From Treponema_C sp050937815 (lineage in GTDB: Bacteria > Spirochaetota > Spirochaetia > Treponematales > Treponemataceae): a stretch of DNA of 64,000 nt. Position 1 is the stretch's first letter, and each line of letters starts with the position of its first letter. The position numbers were made by a program, and so were the translations under genes. The stretch lies in NCBI RefSeq assembly GCF_050937815.1, contig NZ_JACDIJ010000001.1, positions 186,001-250,000 on the forward strand. The letters run 5' to 3'. Below are positions 1 to 8,172 of the stretch, in pieces. Under the pieces are notes generated by a model. It did not search any database. It was given only the letters and a program-made list of their open reading frames with translations, and was not told the origin of the DNA.

Positions 1-1
1 C

Positions 2-268
2 CTCGACTTAGATACATTACATAAAAATATTTTATGGGATATCTTTCCGGTACGGCACAATTTTGACTTTGTATCGAATAAGGTTACTTTATGGATAGAA
101 AAAAAGCAGGAAAATAAATTACTGTATGCATTCACTAATACCGCATGCAAAAAGAAATTTGCGGCTATAAAATATACACAATACAATAAAAAAATTATAC
201 ATAAAATATATGGAGTTTTAAAGATAATTTTTTGGCAATGTGCAGAAATTATATCTATTCTACGATAG
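2..268 (+). CDS. C-terminal end of an unidentified polysaccharide-locus protein (partial)
   Basis: An open frame runs from the left edge to a TAG at 266-268, giving about 88 codons with no start inside the window. I do not recognise the protein. The visible tail has an aromatic, basic and hydrophobic character (FPVRHNFDF near the edge, then a Lys/Tyr-rich stretch and a hydrophobic end with IIFWQCAEIISIL). Codon use is as AT-rich as in the next gene, which starts 9 bases downstream, so the two are probably co-transcribed. It may be another glycan-modifying enzyme judging by position only. Confidence 0.5.
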   Translation, partial: LDLDTLHKNILWDIFPVRHNFDFVSNKVTLWIEKKQENKLLYAFTNTACKKKFAAIKYTQYNKKIIHKIYGVLKIIFWQCAEIISILR

Positions 269-277
269 AAGGACTAT

Positions 278-1636
278 ATGAGCGAAAACATTAAAATTAT
301 AACCTGTACCGGCTACGGCAATTCGGGCAGTTCGGCAGGTACGGACTTTTTAAAAGAATTCGATTCAATAAGTGTTCCCTGCAATAACTTTGAATGCACC
401 TTTTTACATGAACCTGACGGTATTGCGGATTTAGCTTATGCATTGGAAGTTGAACCACATAGACTCAAAGCCGACTTGGCGATAAAGCGCTTTTTAGATT
501 TAATTTCAAGGTTAAATAAGAACTATGGATATCGTTCTCATTTTAAGAACACCTTCCAGCCGATTATGACTGAGTATATTCAAGAATTGGTAGATTGTAC
601 ATGGAAAGGAGGCTGGCATAGAGCATACGAAGAAGAAACCCTTTCTCTTAAAGAAAACGCTCGCAGAGATTTTTCCGTTATGTATTTTGAAGAAGTATAT
701 AAAAAAAATCTGCATAATGAAAAAAAACAATCACTATATGAGCCGGATAACTGGCAGCGTCAATATCTCCCCTATGTAACACAATATTATACAAATGCGA
801 GAGAAACATTTATTTCTGTAACAAAAAAATACTTATATAAACTTTTTGCCCAATTGCCGTATGGTAATGCCGACTATCTTGCATTGGATCAACTTTTACC
901 TCCAATTTCTCATAGATTATATTCACGATATTTTGACTGGATCAGAACAATCATTATAGACAGAGATCCGCGCGACTTATATATTGCAAGTAAATTCTTT
1001 TGGGGCTCAAGGTATATTCCCCTCGATAATATCGATACATTTATTACATGGTTTAAATCAACACGAAGTGAACGGCTAACCGATACTTCAAATAATGTAA
1101 TATATATTCAATTAGAAGATTTAATATATGACTATGAAAATGCTAAAAACAAAATTATACAATTTATAGGTATTTCTCCCGAAAAACATAAAACTCCTTT
1201 AAAGTTTTTTAATCCGCAAAAAAGTTGCGTAAATACTCGATTATGGACAAAATATAATTTCTATAATGATGATATAAAAAAAATTGAACAAGAATTAACT
1301 CCCTTTTGTTTTGATTATTCTAAGTACAATTTTAATGAAATGAATTCTCGCAAGACAGTCGATTTTATGTTTCACGACCTTCAACATGAAGCCGATACTA
1401 TGCGCATAAAAAAGCATATATCTTTAAAATTACGATTTTTATATTTTAAGCGCAAATTAATCCGCTGTGCTTTGGATGCAGCTATAGTAAAAACAATGCA
1501 GTGGTTTAAGCGAGAAAAAAAAACACCCGCACTTTGTTTCCGTTTTCTTATTAAGTTCGGTGTATATGCAACTTTTTTTCCTTTTTATTATCTTTATGAG
1601 ATTCTAAAGGCGATTATTAATTTTATTATTATGTAG
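278..1636 (+). CDS. sulfotransferase-like protein
   Basis: The 452-residue product looks like a PAPS-dependent sulfotransferase. Near the N-terminus it has a P-loop-like 5'-phosphosulfate segment (GYGNSGSSAGTDF). In the middle it has the 3'-phosphate motif IIIDRDPRDLYIASK, and later the typical VIYIQLEDLIYDYENAKNKI helix of this fold. The C-terminal 70 residues are basic and hydrophobic and may touch the membrane. A GAAGGA ribosome-binding site lies just before the ATG. Position at the head of a glycosyltransferase cluster suggests sulfation of a surface glycan; this is inference from context. The gene is strongly AT-rich. The family call is fairly secure, the acceptor is unknown. Confidence 0.72.
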   Translation: MSENIKIITCTGYGNSGSSAGTDFLKEFDSISVPCNNFECTFLHEPDGIADLAYALEVEPHRLKADLAIKRFLDLISRLNKNYGYRSHFKNTFQPIMTEYIQELVDCTWKGGWHRAYEEETLSLKENARRDFSVMYFEEVYKKNLHNEKKQSLYEPDNWQRQYLPYVTQYYTNARETFISVTKKYLYKLFAQLPYGNADYLALDQLLPPISHRLYSRYFDWIRTIIIDRDPRDLYIASKFFWGSRYIPLDNIDTFITWFKSTRSERLTDTSNNVIYIQLEDLIYDYENAKNKIIQFIGISPEKHKTPLKFFNPQKSCVNTRLWTKYNFYNDDIKKIEQELTPFCFDYSKYNFNEMNSRKTVDFMFHDLQHEADTMRIKKHISLKLRFLYFKRKLIRCALDAAIVKTMQWFKREKKTPALCFRFLIKFGVYATFFPFYYLYEILKAIINFIIM

Positions 1637-1664
1637 ATTCAGTAAATAGGGGTATTTAGAGCTG

Positions 1665-2684
1665 ATGAAAAAAAATAATATTCGATTTTCAATAATAGTG
1701 CCTGTATATAATTTGGAAAACTGTATCAAACAAAATATTCAAAGTCTTCTAAATCAAACATATGACAATATTGAAATAATTATTGTCAATGATGCTTCTA
1801 CGGATTGCAGTGCAGCCCAAATAGTTTCACTTGGACCATCTGATAAGATGACCGTTATAAACAATAAAAAAAATTTAGGCTTATTGCATACAAGGCTGGT
1901 CGGAACAAAACAAGCCTCTGGAGATTATATTTTATTTATGGATGGAGATGACAGTTTCGAAAAAAAAGCCTGTGAAATATTGGCAAAAAATCTTGAAGAG
2001 CATCCTTGTGATGTATTGGAATTTGCCTATACTCGTATACCGGATAATATAATTCAATATCCGCAAAAAGTTACAAAAAATAGATTGGAAGCAATGTTTG
2101 TTCCGCCTATTTCGGCCGGGGTAACAATATGGAATAAAGCGTATAAAGCAACAATCATAAAACAAGCGTTTTCTACCGTCACTCCTTTTTATTGCACTCC
2201 GGCGGAAGATGTATTTTTATCAAGTATCATAGCTTCTTTTACGGATGATTATCATATTTGTAATCAAGCACTGTATAATTACAATACCGGACAGGGGATT
2301 TCAACACGACAGAATACGGTACAAACAAATGAAACATACTTTTCTTCAATGAAAAAAGTTTGTGTAGAACTTGAAAAATACTTTACCCGGTACAATCGGC
2401 AATATCTTCCTATTGTTGCCTTCACAGAGAAAATGTTGGCTGAAAATGCCGTACATTGGTTTATCCAACAACATACAGAACCCGTTGCTGTAGAAGATTC
2501 ATATTTGCTTATATTGAAATATTTTTCCGATGAAGCATTGCGTCCCATTTTGCAGGAATTAATACGTAACGCGGAAAAGTACCGAACGGGAAAAATCAAT
2601 TATTCTCGTATCGGTAAAAACTTTATAAAGACTCTTGTCCCCCGCTCTTTATTTACAAAACTGAAAAAAATTATCTATAGGTGA
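1665..2684 (+). CDS. family 2 glycosyltransferase
   Basis: The 339-residue protein is an inverting GT2 enzyme that transfers a sugar from a nucleotide donor to a growing glycan at the cytoplasmic membrane face. The N-terminal GT-A domain is clear: FSIIVPVYNLENCI at the start, the IIIVNDASTD nucleotide-binding strand around residue 40, and a metal-binding GDYILFMDGDDSF (DxD) around residue 90. The C-terminal part (roughly 220-339) is helical and basic and is not diagnostic. It follows the sulfotransferase by 28 bases and precedes the next transferase by 4 bases, so it is operonic. Donor and acceptor cannot be told from sequence. Confidence 0.85.
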   Translation: MKKNNIRFSIIVPVYNLENCIKQNIQSLLNQTYDNIEIIIVNDASTDCSAAQIVSLGPSDKMTVINNKKNLGLLHTRLVGTKQASGDYILFMDGDDSFEKKACEILAKNLEEHPCDVLEFAYTRIPDNIIQYPQKVTKNRLEAMFVPPISAGVTIWNKAYKATIIKQAFSTVTPFYCTPAEDVFLSSIIASFTDDYHICNQALYNYNTGQGISTRQNTVQTNETYFSSMKKVCVELEKYFTRYNRQYLPIVAFTEKMLAENAVHWFIQQHTEPVAVEDSYLLILKYFSDEALRPILQELIRNAEKYRTGKINYSRIGKNFIKTLVPRSLFTKLKKIIYR

Positions 2685-2688
2685 TTAC

Positions 2689-3744
2689 ATGCACAATAAA
2701 ATAACCGTCATTATAACTATCCGCAATAGAGATACCCTACGTATGGAAAAACAAATTGCCTCGATACGCAGTGCTGGCGCGGCTCCCGCCTTTCATATTA
2801 TCGATTACGGTTCGGATGAGTTTTATGCAAAACAATATTCCGCACTTTGTAACAAGCTTAATTTGGAATATACTCATATGTATGCCGAAGGTTTGCCGTG
2901 GAATAAGTGCAGAGCGTTAAATTACGGTGCAAAAACGGCAAATACGCCTTTTATTGTAACATCAGACGCCGATATGATTTATGAAGGGAATCCCTTTCAA
3001 TACTGCATTGACAATTATAAAGACAAAACAATGTATCATATGGAAACTTATTGGCTGCCTAAAAACGGTGACAAAAAAAAAGCCGGTTATGCAGGCCACG
3101 GAAACTCGGGAGGTTTTCAATTTATCGCAAAAGCGGCATTTGAAGAAATAGGCGGTTATGATGAGCGTATTGTTTATTGGGGACCTGAAGATTTGGATTT
3201 TCCCGACAGATTAAAAAAAATCGGCTACACACAGGAATGGCTTCCGAATACTTTTAAACTCTATCATCAGTGGCACCCCGTAAGCGAAGCAAATTGTAAA
3301 CGACCGCAAACTGTCACGATAAATACGTTAAAATATGCATGGGATAATAAATTAAATCCTGTTAAAAAAAATGATTGGGGGATAATTCTTACGGAAAAAG
3401 ATAGACCTATCTTAAAAGAAATACGGAATAACAACCCGAAAACAGTTTATCTGGAAAAAAGTATTCTTGACTTTTGGAAATCGGCGGAAACGGTTTTAGA
3501 TACACAAAAGTACGGTTTCGTAAAGCTGGAACTTGGTAAACGAGTGAATAATAATTTTCTTTCACATATAAAAACCGCCATGAAAATATTACTAAAACCG
3601 GACTCATCTTTTTCAGCCATAAGATCAACAATTAATATTAATTTTGATGTTTTATATGAAATGCTTCCCGTACTTTCAGCAAACGGACTCCGCGATTACT
3701 ATATTTCGGATGATGTTTCCTGTGTATATTTATTATGGAATTGA
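2689..3744 (+). CDS. GT-A glycosyltransferase with galactosyltransferase-type C-terminal domain
   Basis: The 351-residue protein begins with a GT2-like strand (ITVIITIRNRDTLR) and has a DAD metal motif in FIVTSDADMIY near residue 95. It then has the glycosyltransferase 7C-type segment: GGFQFIAKAAFEEIGGYDE followed by WGPEDLDFPDRL. That ED pair is the usual catalytic/acceptor site of beta-1,4-galactosyl/GalNAc transferases and bacterial chondroitin-synthase-like domains. The last 100 residues have no recognised domain. A TAGGTGATT ribosome-binding site spans the stop of the previous gene. It overlaps or abuts the LicD gene that follows. Confidence 0.82.
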   Translation: MHNKITVIITIRNRDTLRMEKQIASIRSAGAAPAFHIIDYGSDEFYAKQYSALCNKLNLEYTHMYAEGLPWNKCRALNYGAKTANTPFIVTSDADMIYEGNPFQYCIDNYKDKTMYHMETYWLPKNGDKKKAGYAGHGNSGGFQFIAKAAFEEIGGYDERIVYWGPEDLDFPDRLKKIGYTQEWLPNTFKLYHQWHPVSEANCKRPQTVTINTLKYAWDNKLNPVKKNDWGIILTEKDRPILKEIRNNNPKTVYLEKSILDFWKSAETVLDTQKYGFVKLELGKRVNNNFLSHIKTAMKILLKPDSSFSAIRSTININFDVLYEMLPVLSANGLRDYYISDDVSCVYLLWN

Positions 3745-3752
3745 CCGAAACT

Positions 3753-4610
3753 ATGAATAAAAAAAGCAGCCTTTTTGTATCCCCCTTTCCCGACAATCGT
3801 CTTGATTCTACGGACCCTTTGCGCCAAGCTCAGCTTGTAATGCTACGCCTGCTTAAAATTTTCGATGCCATATGCACAAAACACGGCCTTACCTATTGGC
3901 TTGACGGCGGCACTTTATTGGGAGCGGTACGGCACAAAGGCTTTATTCCTTGGGATGACGATCTTGATGTATGCATGCCCCTTGAAGATTATGAAAAATA
4001 TAAAAATCTTCCTCAAAGCGAGTTCCCGTACGATGTGTATCACGATACCGTTTCTTTTAATTTTTTAAAATTACGCGACCGTTTTTCCAAACGCCTTGAT
4101 GAAGGTTTTGATGCCGATAAAATGTTTAACAGTATTTACATCGATATTTTTCCGGTGAAAAAATTTCCTGCCGGCAGAAGATTATTTTCCCGTATTCGTA
4201 TGCTGATCCCCCCCTATACTCCCCCTCCGTTTTACAAAGGCATAAGTACAAAAAAACGTATTAAGCGCATAGCTGCCCGGCTTTTGTATTATGTTATAAA
4301 TTATACCGGACTTTCATATATAATAAAATTGCTGAGCTTACTGGGAGCAAAAAACTGTTGGGCATACGATTTACCTGCTTCATGGCACTTTCATTTTCCC
4401 GATAAATGGATTTTCCCGCTGAAAAGGTTGAACTTTGAAGACTTTCCGGCGCCCGTACCGCATGATTATCATAATTTTTTACGCTGTGAATTTAAAAACT
4501 ATATGGAACCGCCGCCGGAAAATCAGCGCAATCATCACAATAATATTTCCATTTTTCCGACCGTACCCTGCAATCATCCTGAAGCACTAAAATGGGAGGA
4601 TTATCATTGA
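3753..4610 (+). CDS. LicD family phosphotransferase (first copy)
   Basis: LicD/fukutin-type enzymes transfer phosphocholine, phosphoribitol or similar groups to cell-surface glycans. The diagnostic block is LTYWLDGGTLLGAVRHKGFI followed by PWDDDLDVCMP, with the catalytic DDDxD acidic cluster. A second ATG in frame at 3735 would overlap the previous gene by 10 bases. I chose 3753 because the paralogue at 8173 begins at the equivalent point (MN... to NRL...LRQAQLVML). Neither start has a Shine-Dalgarno sequence. The end of the protein (HNNISIFPTVPCNHPEALKWEDYH) matches the tail type of the paralogue. The transferred group is unknown. Confidence 0.85.
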   Translation: MNKKSSLFVSPFPDNRLDSTDPLRQAQLVMLRLLKIFDAICTKHGLTYWLDGGTLLGAVRHKGFIPWDDDLDVCMPLEDYEKYKNLPQSEFPYDVYHDTVSFNFLKLRDRFSKRLDEGFDADKMFNSIYIDIFPVKKFPAGRRLFSRIRMLIPPYTPPPFYKGISTKKRIKRIAARLLYYVINYTGLSYIIKLLSLLGAKNCWAYDLPASWHFHFPDKWIFPLKRLNFEDFPAPVPHDYHNFLRCEFKNYMEPPPENQRNHHNNISIFPTVPCNHPEALKWEDYH

Positions 4611-5398
4611 AAATGAATACACTTAAAATCCCTGTTTTTGTTATAAGCTTAAAATCGGCTTCCGAGCGGCGCAGTTTTATACAAAATCAATTAAAAAAAC
4701 TTAATTTCGATTTCGAATTTTTCGATGCGTTTATAGGAAAAGACTATGCGTCCGATCCCGCTTATTACAACGAAAAAAAAGCATTAAAAGCCGAAGGACG
4801 CAAACTGCGTGCAGGAGAAGTGGGCTGCGCATTAAGTCATAATGCAGTATATCGCCTCATTGCCGAAAAAAAGCTTCCCTATGCCCTGATATTGGAAGAC
4901 GATGCAATTATATCGGAGGATTTACCCCAAGTAATAGATAAACTGCTTCCATATCTAGACGGGCGGCGGATTATACAGCTTGAACGCTGCGATTTATATA
5001 AAAAATCGAGCATACAGCCACTTGTTAAAGGGTATTCAATAGTGGAACCGCGGTTTATAAAAGCAGGAACGATTGCACAAGCGGCAGGCTACCTTATAAG
5101 TTTTGAAGCGGCCATGGCTATTAAGGATATTAATTTTCCGGTTTATTTTCCTGCAGACAGCTGGGGCTATTATAAAAAATATGTACATTTTTCCGCCGTC
5201 ATTCCCTCCCAAACCTGTATACGACAAAGCGGCGGATTTTTCAGTTCAACCGAAGACATCAAAACGGTACGCAGCTTTTCCGACACAAATGTGTGGACCT
5301 TTATATTGCACGTTTTTTTTACTTATAATTTTTTCGGCCGCATTATCTATAGATTTTTTCATCCGCTTTACAAAAGGGTTTTCAGATGGAAAAAATAA
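4607..5398 (+). CDS. family 25 glycosyltransferase (LOS/LPS type)
   Basis: The protein of about 263 residues has the GT25 signature: VFVISLKSASERR at the N-terminus, GEVGCALSHNAVYRLI around residue 75 and LPYALILEDDAII with the acidic EDD motif near residue 100. GT25 enzymes add galactose or glucose to lipo-oligosaccharide in Gram-negative bacteria. The start is a TTG at 4607 that overlaps the TGA of licD and sits 6 bases after GGGAGGA. An ATG at 4613 is the alternative with poorer spacing, and the upstream ATG at 4592 lies before the Shine-Dalgarno. The C-terminus ends in an aromatic, basic segment that may be membrane-associated. Confidence 0.82.
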   Translation: MKMNTLKIPVFVISLKSASERRSFIQNQLKKLNFDFEFFDAFIGKDYASDPAYYNEKKALKAEGRKLRAGEVGCALSHNAVYRLIAEKKLPYALILEDDAIISEDLPQVIDKLLPYLDGRRIIQLERCDLYKKSSIQPLVKGYSIVEPRFIKAGTIAQAAGYLISFEAAMAIKDINFPVYFPADSWGYYKKYVHFSAVIPSQTCIRQSGGFFSSTEDIKTVRSFSDTNVWTFILHVFFTYNFFGRIIYRFFHPLYKRVFRWKK

Positions 5399-6252
5399 GT
5401 ATTTTTATACCTCATATTGCACAAAACAACCATCTTTTAAAATTAAACCTGCCCCTCATTAAAAAAAATCTAAACCCGCAAAAAGTATACATAGCGGCCG
5501 CCCAACCGGCCTTGGACGATTTGAGTTTTTTGAAAGATAAAACGGTAGCTCTTATAGATGAAGATTCGATACTTCCGGGATTAAGTTTCAAGACAACGCA
5601 AAAACTTATGGAAAAGGCGGGACTTCCGGTTGAACGCACGGGATGGTATTTTCAACAGTTTTTAAAACTCGGCTGGGCATTGAAAGACGAAGATTCCCCC
5701 TGGTATCTCAGCTGGGATTCGGATACGATTCCCGTTCGTCCGGTCAGTTTTTTTTCCGATACGGGTAAACCGCTGTTTATTAAAAAAACGGAATTTAATC
5801 CCGCCTACTTTGAAACAATTGAAAAAACTTTAGGCTTAAAAAAAAATAACGATTTTTCTTTTATTGCAGAAGCTATGTTATTCAATAAAGATTTTGTAAA
5901 ATCAATGATAAATACTATAGAAAATAACAGTGCCGTTCAAGGTAACGTTTTTTATGAAAAAATACTCTATGCCGCCGCTCAAAGTTCTTTTGTGCAAAGT
6001 GCTTTCAGTGAATTTGAAACCTACGGTACCTATGTAAGCGCATGTTTTCCCGGGTCTTATGAATTTAAATCAAGTAACGGCTTTAGAAACGGAGCAAAAT
6101 ATGTCGGCCTCAATCCTTCAAGCTATGATTTGCAACGCTTTGCCCGAAAATACGATATTGTATCATTTGAACGCTGGAATACTATTTTTAAACCCTTTAT
6201 TTTGCTGCAAAAAATATACTCATTTATATATGTAAAAATAAATAAATTATGA
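5386..6252 (+). CDS. DUF6492-like putative glycosyltransferase
   Basis: The 288-residue product resembles the DUF6492 group of GT-A-like proteins found in capsule and LOS loci. The key stretch is RTGWYFQQFLKLGWAL followed by PWYLSWDSDTIPVRPVSFF around residues 85-120, where the DSD triad would bind a metal-nucleotide sugar. It overlaps the GT25 gene by 13 bases, which suggests translational coupling. No membrane segment stands out. The family assignment is from memory of the motif and the biochemical activity is unproven. Confidence 0.65.
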   Translation: MEKISIFIPHIAQNNHLLKLNLPLIKKNLNPQKVYIAAAQPALDDLSFLKDKTVALIDEDSILPGLSFKTTQKLMEKAGLPVERTGWYFQQFLKLGWALKDEDSPWYLSWDSDTIPVRPVSFFSDTGKPLFIKKTEFNPAYFETIEKTLGLKKNNDFSFIAEAMLFNKDFVKSMINTIENNSAVQGNVFYEKILYAAAQSSFVQSAFSEFETYGTYVSACFPGSYEFKSSNGFRNGAKYVGLNPSSYDLQRFARKYDIVSFERWNTIFKPFILLQKIYSFIYVKINKL

Positions 6253-6353
6253 TAGTTTTACAGTTTTTTATACAATGTGCTCAAGCGGAGAACGCATTGC
6301 CGACTTTTTAATACAAAAGCAGAGCGAAATACACGAACAGGTGGAAATATTGA
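6253..6353 (+). other. short gap with a possible gene remnant
   Basis: This 101-base gap holds no convincing gene. One frame gives a 31-codon ORF (6275-6370, MCSSGERIADFLIQKQSEIH...), open upstream to at least 6242, that runs into the next gene in another frame. A 20-codon ORF starts at the ATGA overlapping the stop at 6250. Either could be the residue of a decayed transferase, but there is no ribosome-binding site and the similarity is not recognisable. Confidence 0.3.
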
Positions 6354-7205
6354 ATGGAACAAAATTTTAACCCCTCAACAAACGGCAAAAGCCCCCTTGT
6401 TTCGGTTATTATGGGAGTCTATAATTGCGAAACGACGGTGGAAGATTCTATCAATTCAATATTGAATCAAAGCTTTAACGACTTTGAATTTATCATTTGC
6501 GACGACGCTTCTTCCGATAAAACCCTAGAAATTGTCTTAAAATGTGCACAAAAAGATACGCGCATACGCGTACTACGCAATCAGGTGAACAGCGGTCTTG
6601 CTCCTACGCTGAATAAATGTATAGAACATGCACGCGGGACCTACCTTGCCCGCATGGACGGCGACGATATAAGCAAAAAAGACCGCTTCCAAAAACAAGT
6701 TGATTTTTTGGAAACGCACAACGACTATGCTTTTTGCGGAACTTCGGCCGAATTGTTCGACGATGAAGGCGTGTGGGGTTTGCGTACCTGTATCGAAAAC
6801 CCGAAAGCAAAAGATTTTTTATCGGTATCGCCGTTTATCCATCCTTCCGTACTGTTCCGAAAATCCGCACTGATAACAGCCGGCCTTTACAAAACAAAAA
6901 ACGTCGGCCGCTCCGAAGATTACGAATTGTTTATGCGCTTGTATGCACAGGGGTTCCGCGGTTACAATTTTCAGGATTTTTTACTTACCTACCGGGAAGA
7001 CAAAAACGGTTTTGTAAAACGCAAAGTAAAATATTTATGCACGGAAGCAAAAATTCGATACAGGGGTTTTAAAGCCCTGCATCTTTTTCCGCGGGCACTG
7101 CCCTATGTTATGCGCCCCATTGTTTTAGCGCTTTTGCCTGCGCGGTTTCGAACCTTTTTACATAAGTCAAAATATAAAATCGGAGAAAGACAATCAAAAT
7201 CGTAA
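6354..7205 (+). CDS. family 2 glycosyltransferase
   Basis: The 283-residue enzyme has a full GT2 core: PLVSVIMGVYNCETTVEDSI near residue 15, FEFIICDDASSDKTLEI around 45, NSGLAPTLNKCIEHARG around 80 and ARMDGDDIS (DxDD) around 100. The acceptor-side motif is SEDYELFMRLYAQG near 195. Such WcaA/SpsA-like proteins add one sugar to the repeat unit. The end of the gene is odd. One base change at 7195 would turn codon TCA into TGA and would at the same time create an ATG for the fucosyltransferase, so the present last three residues (SKS) look like read-through of an ancestral stop. Confidence 0.86.
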   Translation: MEQNFNPSTNGKSPLVSVIMGVYNCETTVEDSINSILNQSFNDFEFIICDDASSDKTLEIVLKCAQKDTRIRVLRNQVNSGLAPTLNKCIEHARGTYLARMDGDDISKKDRFQKQVDFLETHNDYAFCGTSAELFDDEGVWGLRTCIENPKAKDFLSVSPFIHPSVLFRKSALITAGLYKTKNVGRSEDYELFMRLYAQGFRGYNFQDFLLTYREDKNGFVKRKVKYLCTEAKIRYRGFKALHLFPRALPYVMRPIVLALLPARFRTFLHKSKYKIGERQSKS

Positions 7206-8116
7206 AAATATCGGGCGGCTTGGGAAACCAAATGTTTTGCTATGCCTTCGCCCTCGCTCTGCAACATGCAGGCCATGAAGTTTTTGCCGATACAAGCTTG
7301 TATAACACAAAGACAATCCGAAACGGTATCGATTTTTGCCACAACGGCTTGGAAATTGAACGTTTGTTCGGCGTTAAAATTGCCGAAGCGGACAGGGCTG
7401 ATGTGCGCCGATTATCGGTTTCGTCCTCAGGTTTGATTAACCGCATACGGCGAAAATATTTTACGCCGAAAAGCCATTATATCGATACTCTTTTTGCATA
7501 TACGGGCGAACTTTTTCAAGATACGGCCGACCGCTATCTTGAAGGATATTGGCAAACCGAAAAGTATTTTTTACCCATAGCAGCCGATATCCGTTCGGCT
7601 TTTACGTTTCGCCCGCCCCTATCGGAACAGTCGGCAGCACTCAAAACCGAAATTCGCTCATATGCCGAAAACGGCCTCGCTTGCGCCTCGGTTCACGTGC
7701 GGCGCGGCGATTATTTGGCGACAAAAACCCTTCATGTGTGTACGGAACACTATTATAATAATGCCATTGCCCGCGTTTTAGAAAACCATCCCGTTTCCGC
7801 CTTTTATGTTTTTTCAGACGATATAGCCTGGTGCCGCGAACATCTAAACTTTTGCGGTACAAATGCCGTTTTTATCGATTGGAATACAAAAACCGACAGC
7901 TGGCAGGATATGGCATTGATGAGCTTATGCCGCTTTAATATCATCGCAAACAGCTCGTTCAGCTGGTGGGCGGCATGGCTTAACGACAATCCGGACAAAA
8001 AAATCATAGCGCCTGCGGTGTGGAATCGCCGCGAATTGGAATACAAAGATTCTTATTACAAATACGATTATTCGGATATAGTACCCGAAAGTTGGATACG
8101 CATCCCCATCGATTAA
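7193..8116 (+). CDS. alpha-1,2-fucosyltransferase (GT11) with anomalous start
   Basis: GT11 enzymes move L-fucose from GDP-fucose to galactose. Evidence is the GGLGNQMFCYAFALAL donor-site motif at the N-terminus, the hallmark HVRRGDYL near residue 170, FYVFSDDI and the C-terminal NSSFSWWAAWL. The conserved N-terminus reads IKIVKISGGLGNQM starting at 7193, but the first codon is ATC, not ATG. An in-frame stop lies at 7175-7177 and the first canonical start is a TTG at 7220 inside the GGLGNQ motif. A GGAG at 7182 is well placed for 7193. Gmd and Fcl encoded downstream would supply GDP-L-fucose. The gene may be impaired, may use AUC, or may carry a sequencing error. Confidence 0.85.
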   Translation: MKIVKISGGLGNQMFCYAFALALQHAGHEVFADTSLYNTKTIRNGIDFCHNGLEIERLFGVKIAEADRADVRRLSVSSSGLINRIRRKYFTPKSHYIDTLFAYTGELFQDTADRYLEGYWQTEKYFLPIAADIRSAFTFRPPLSEQSAALKTEIRSYAENGLACASVHVRRGDYLATKTLHVCTEHYYNNAIARVLENHPVSAFYVFSDDIAWCREHLNFCGTNAVFIDWNTKTDSWQDMALMSLCRFNIIANSSFSWWAAWLNDNPDKKIIAPAVWNRRELEYKDSYYKYDYSDIVPESWIRIPID

Positions 8117-8172
8117 AGATAAACGGGCGACTGTTGCCGCTTAAAAAATTGCCGCCCCTAAAGAGGAAAGTT

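Noticed and set aside
8020..8172. N-terminal extension of the second LicD gene
   Set aside because: It overlaps the fucosyltransferase gene; the ATG at 8173 has a good ribosome-binding site and matches the paralogue.
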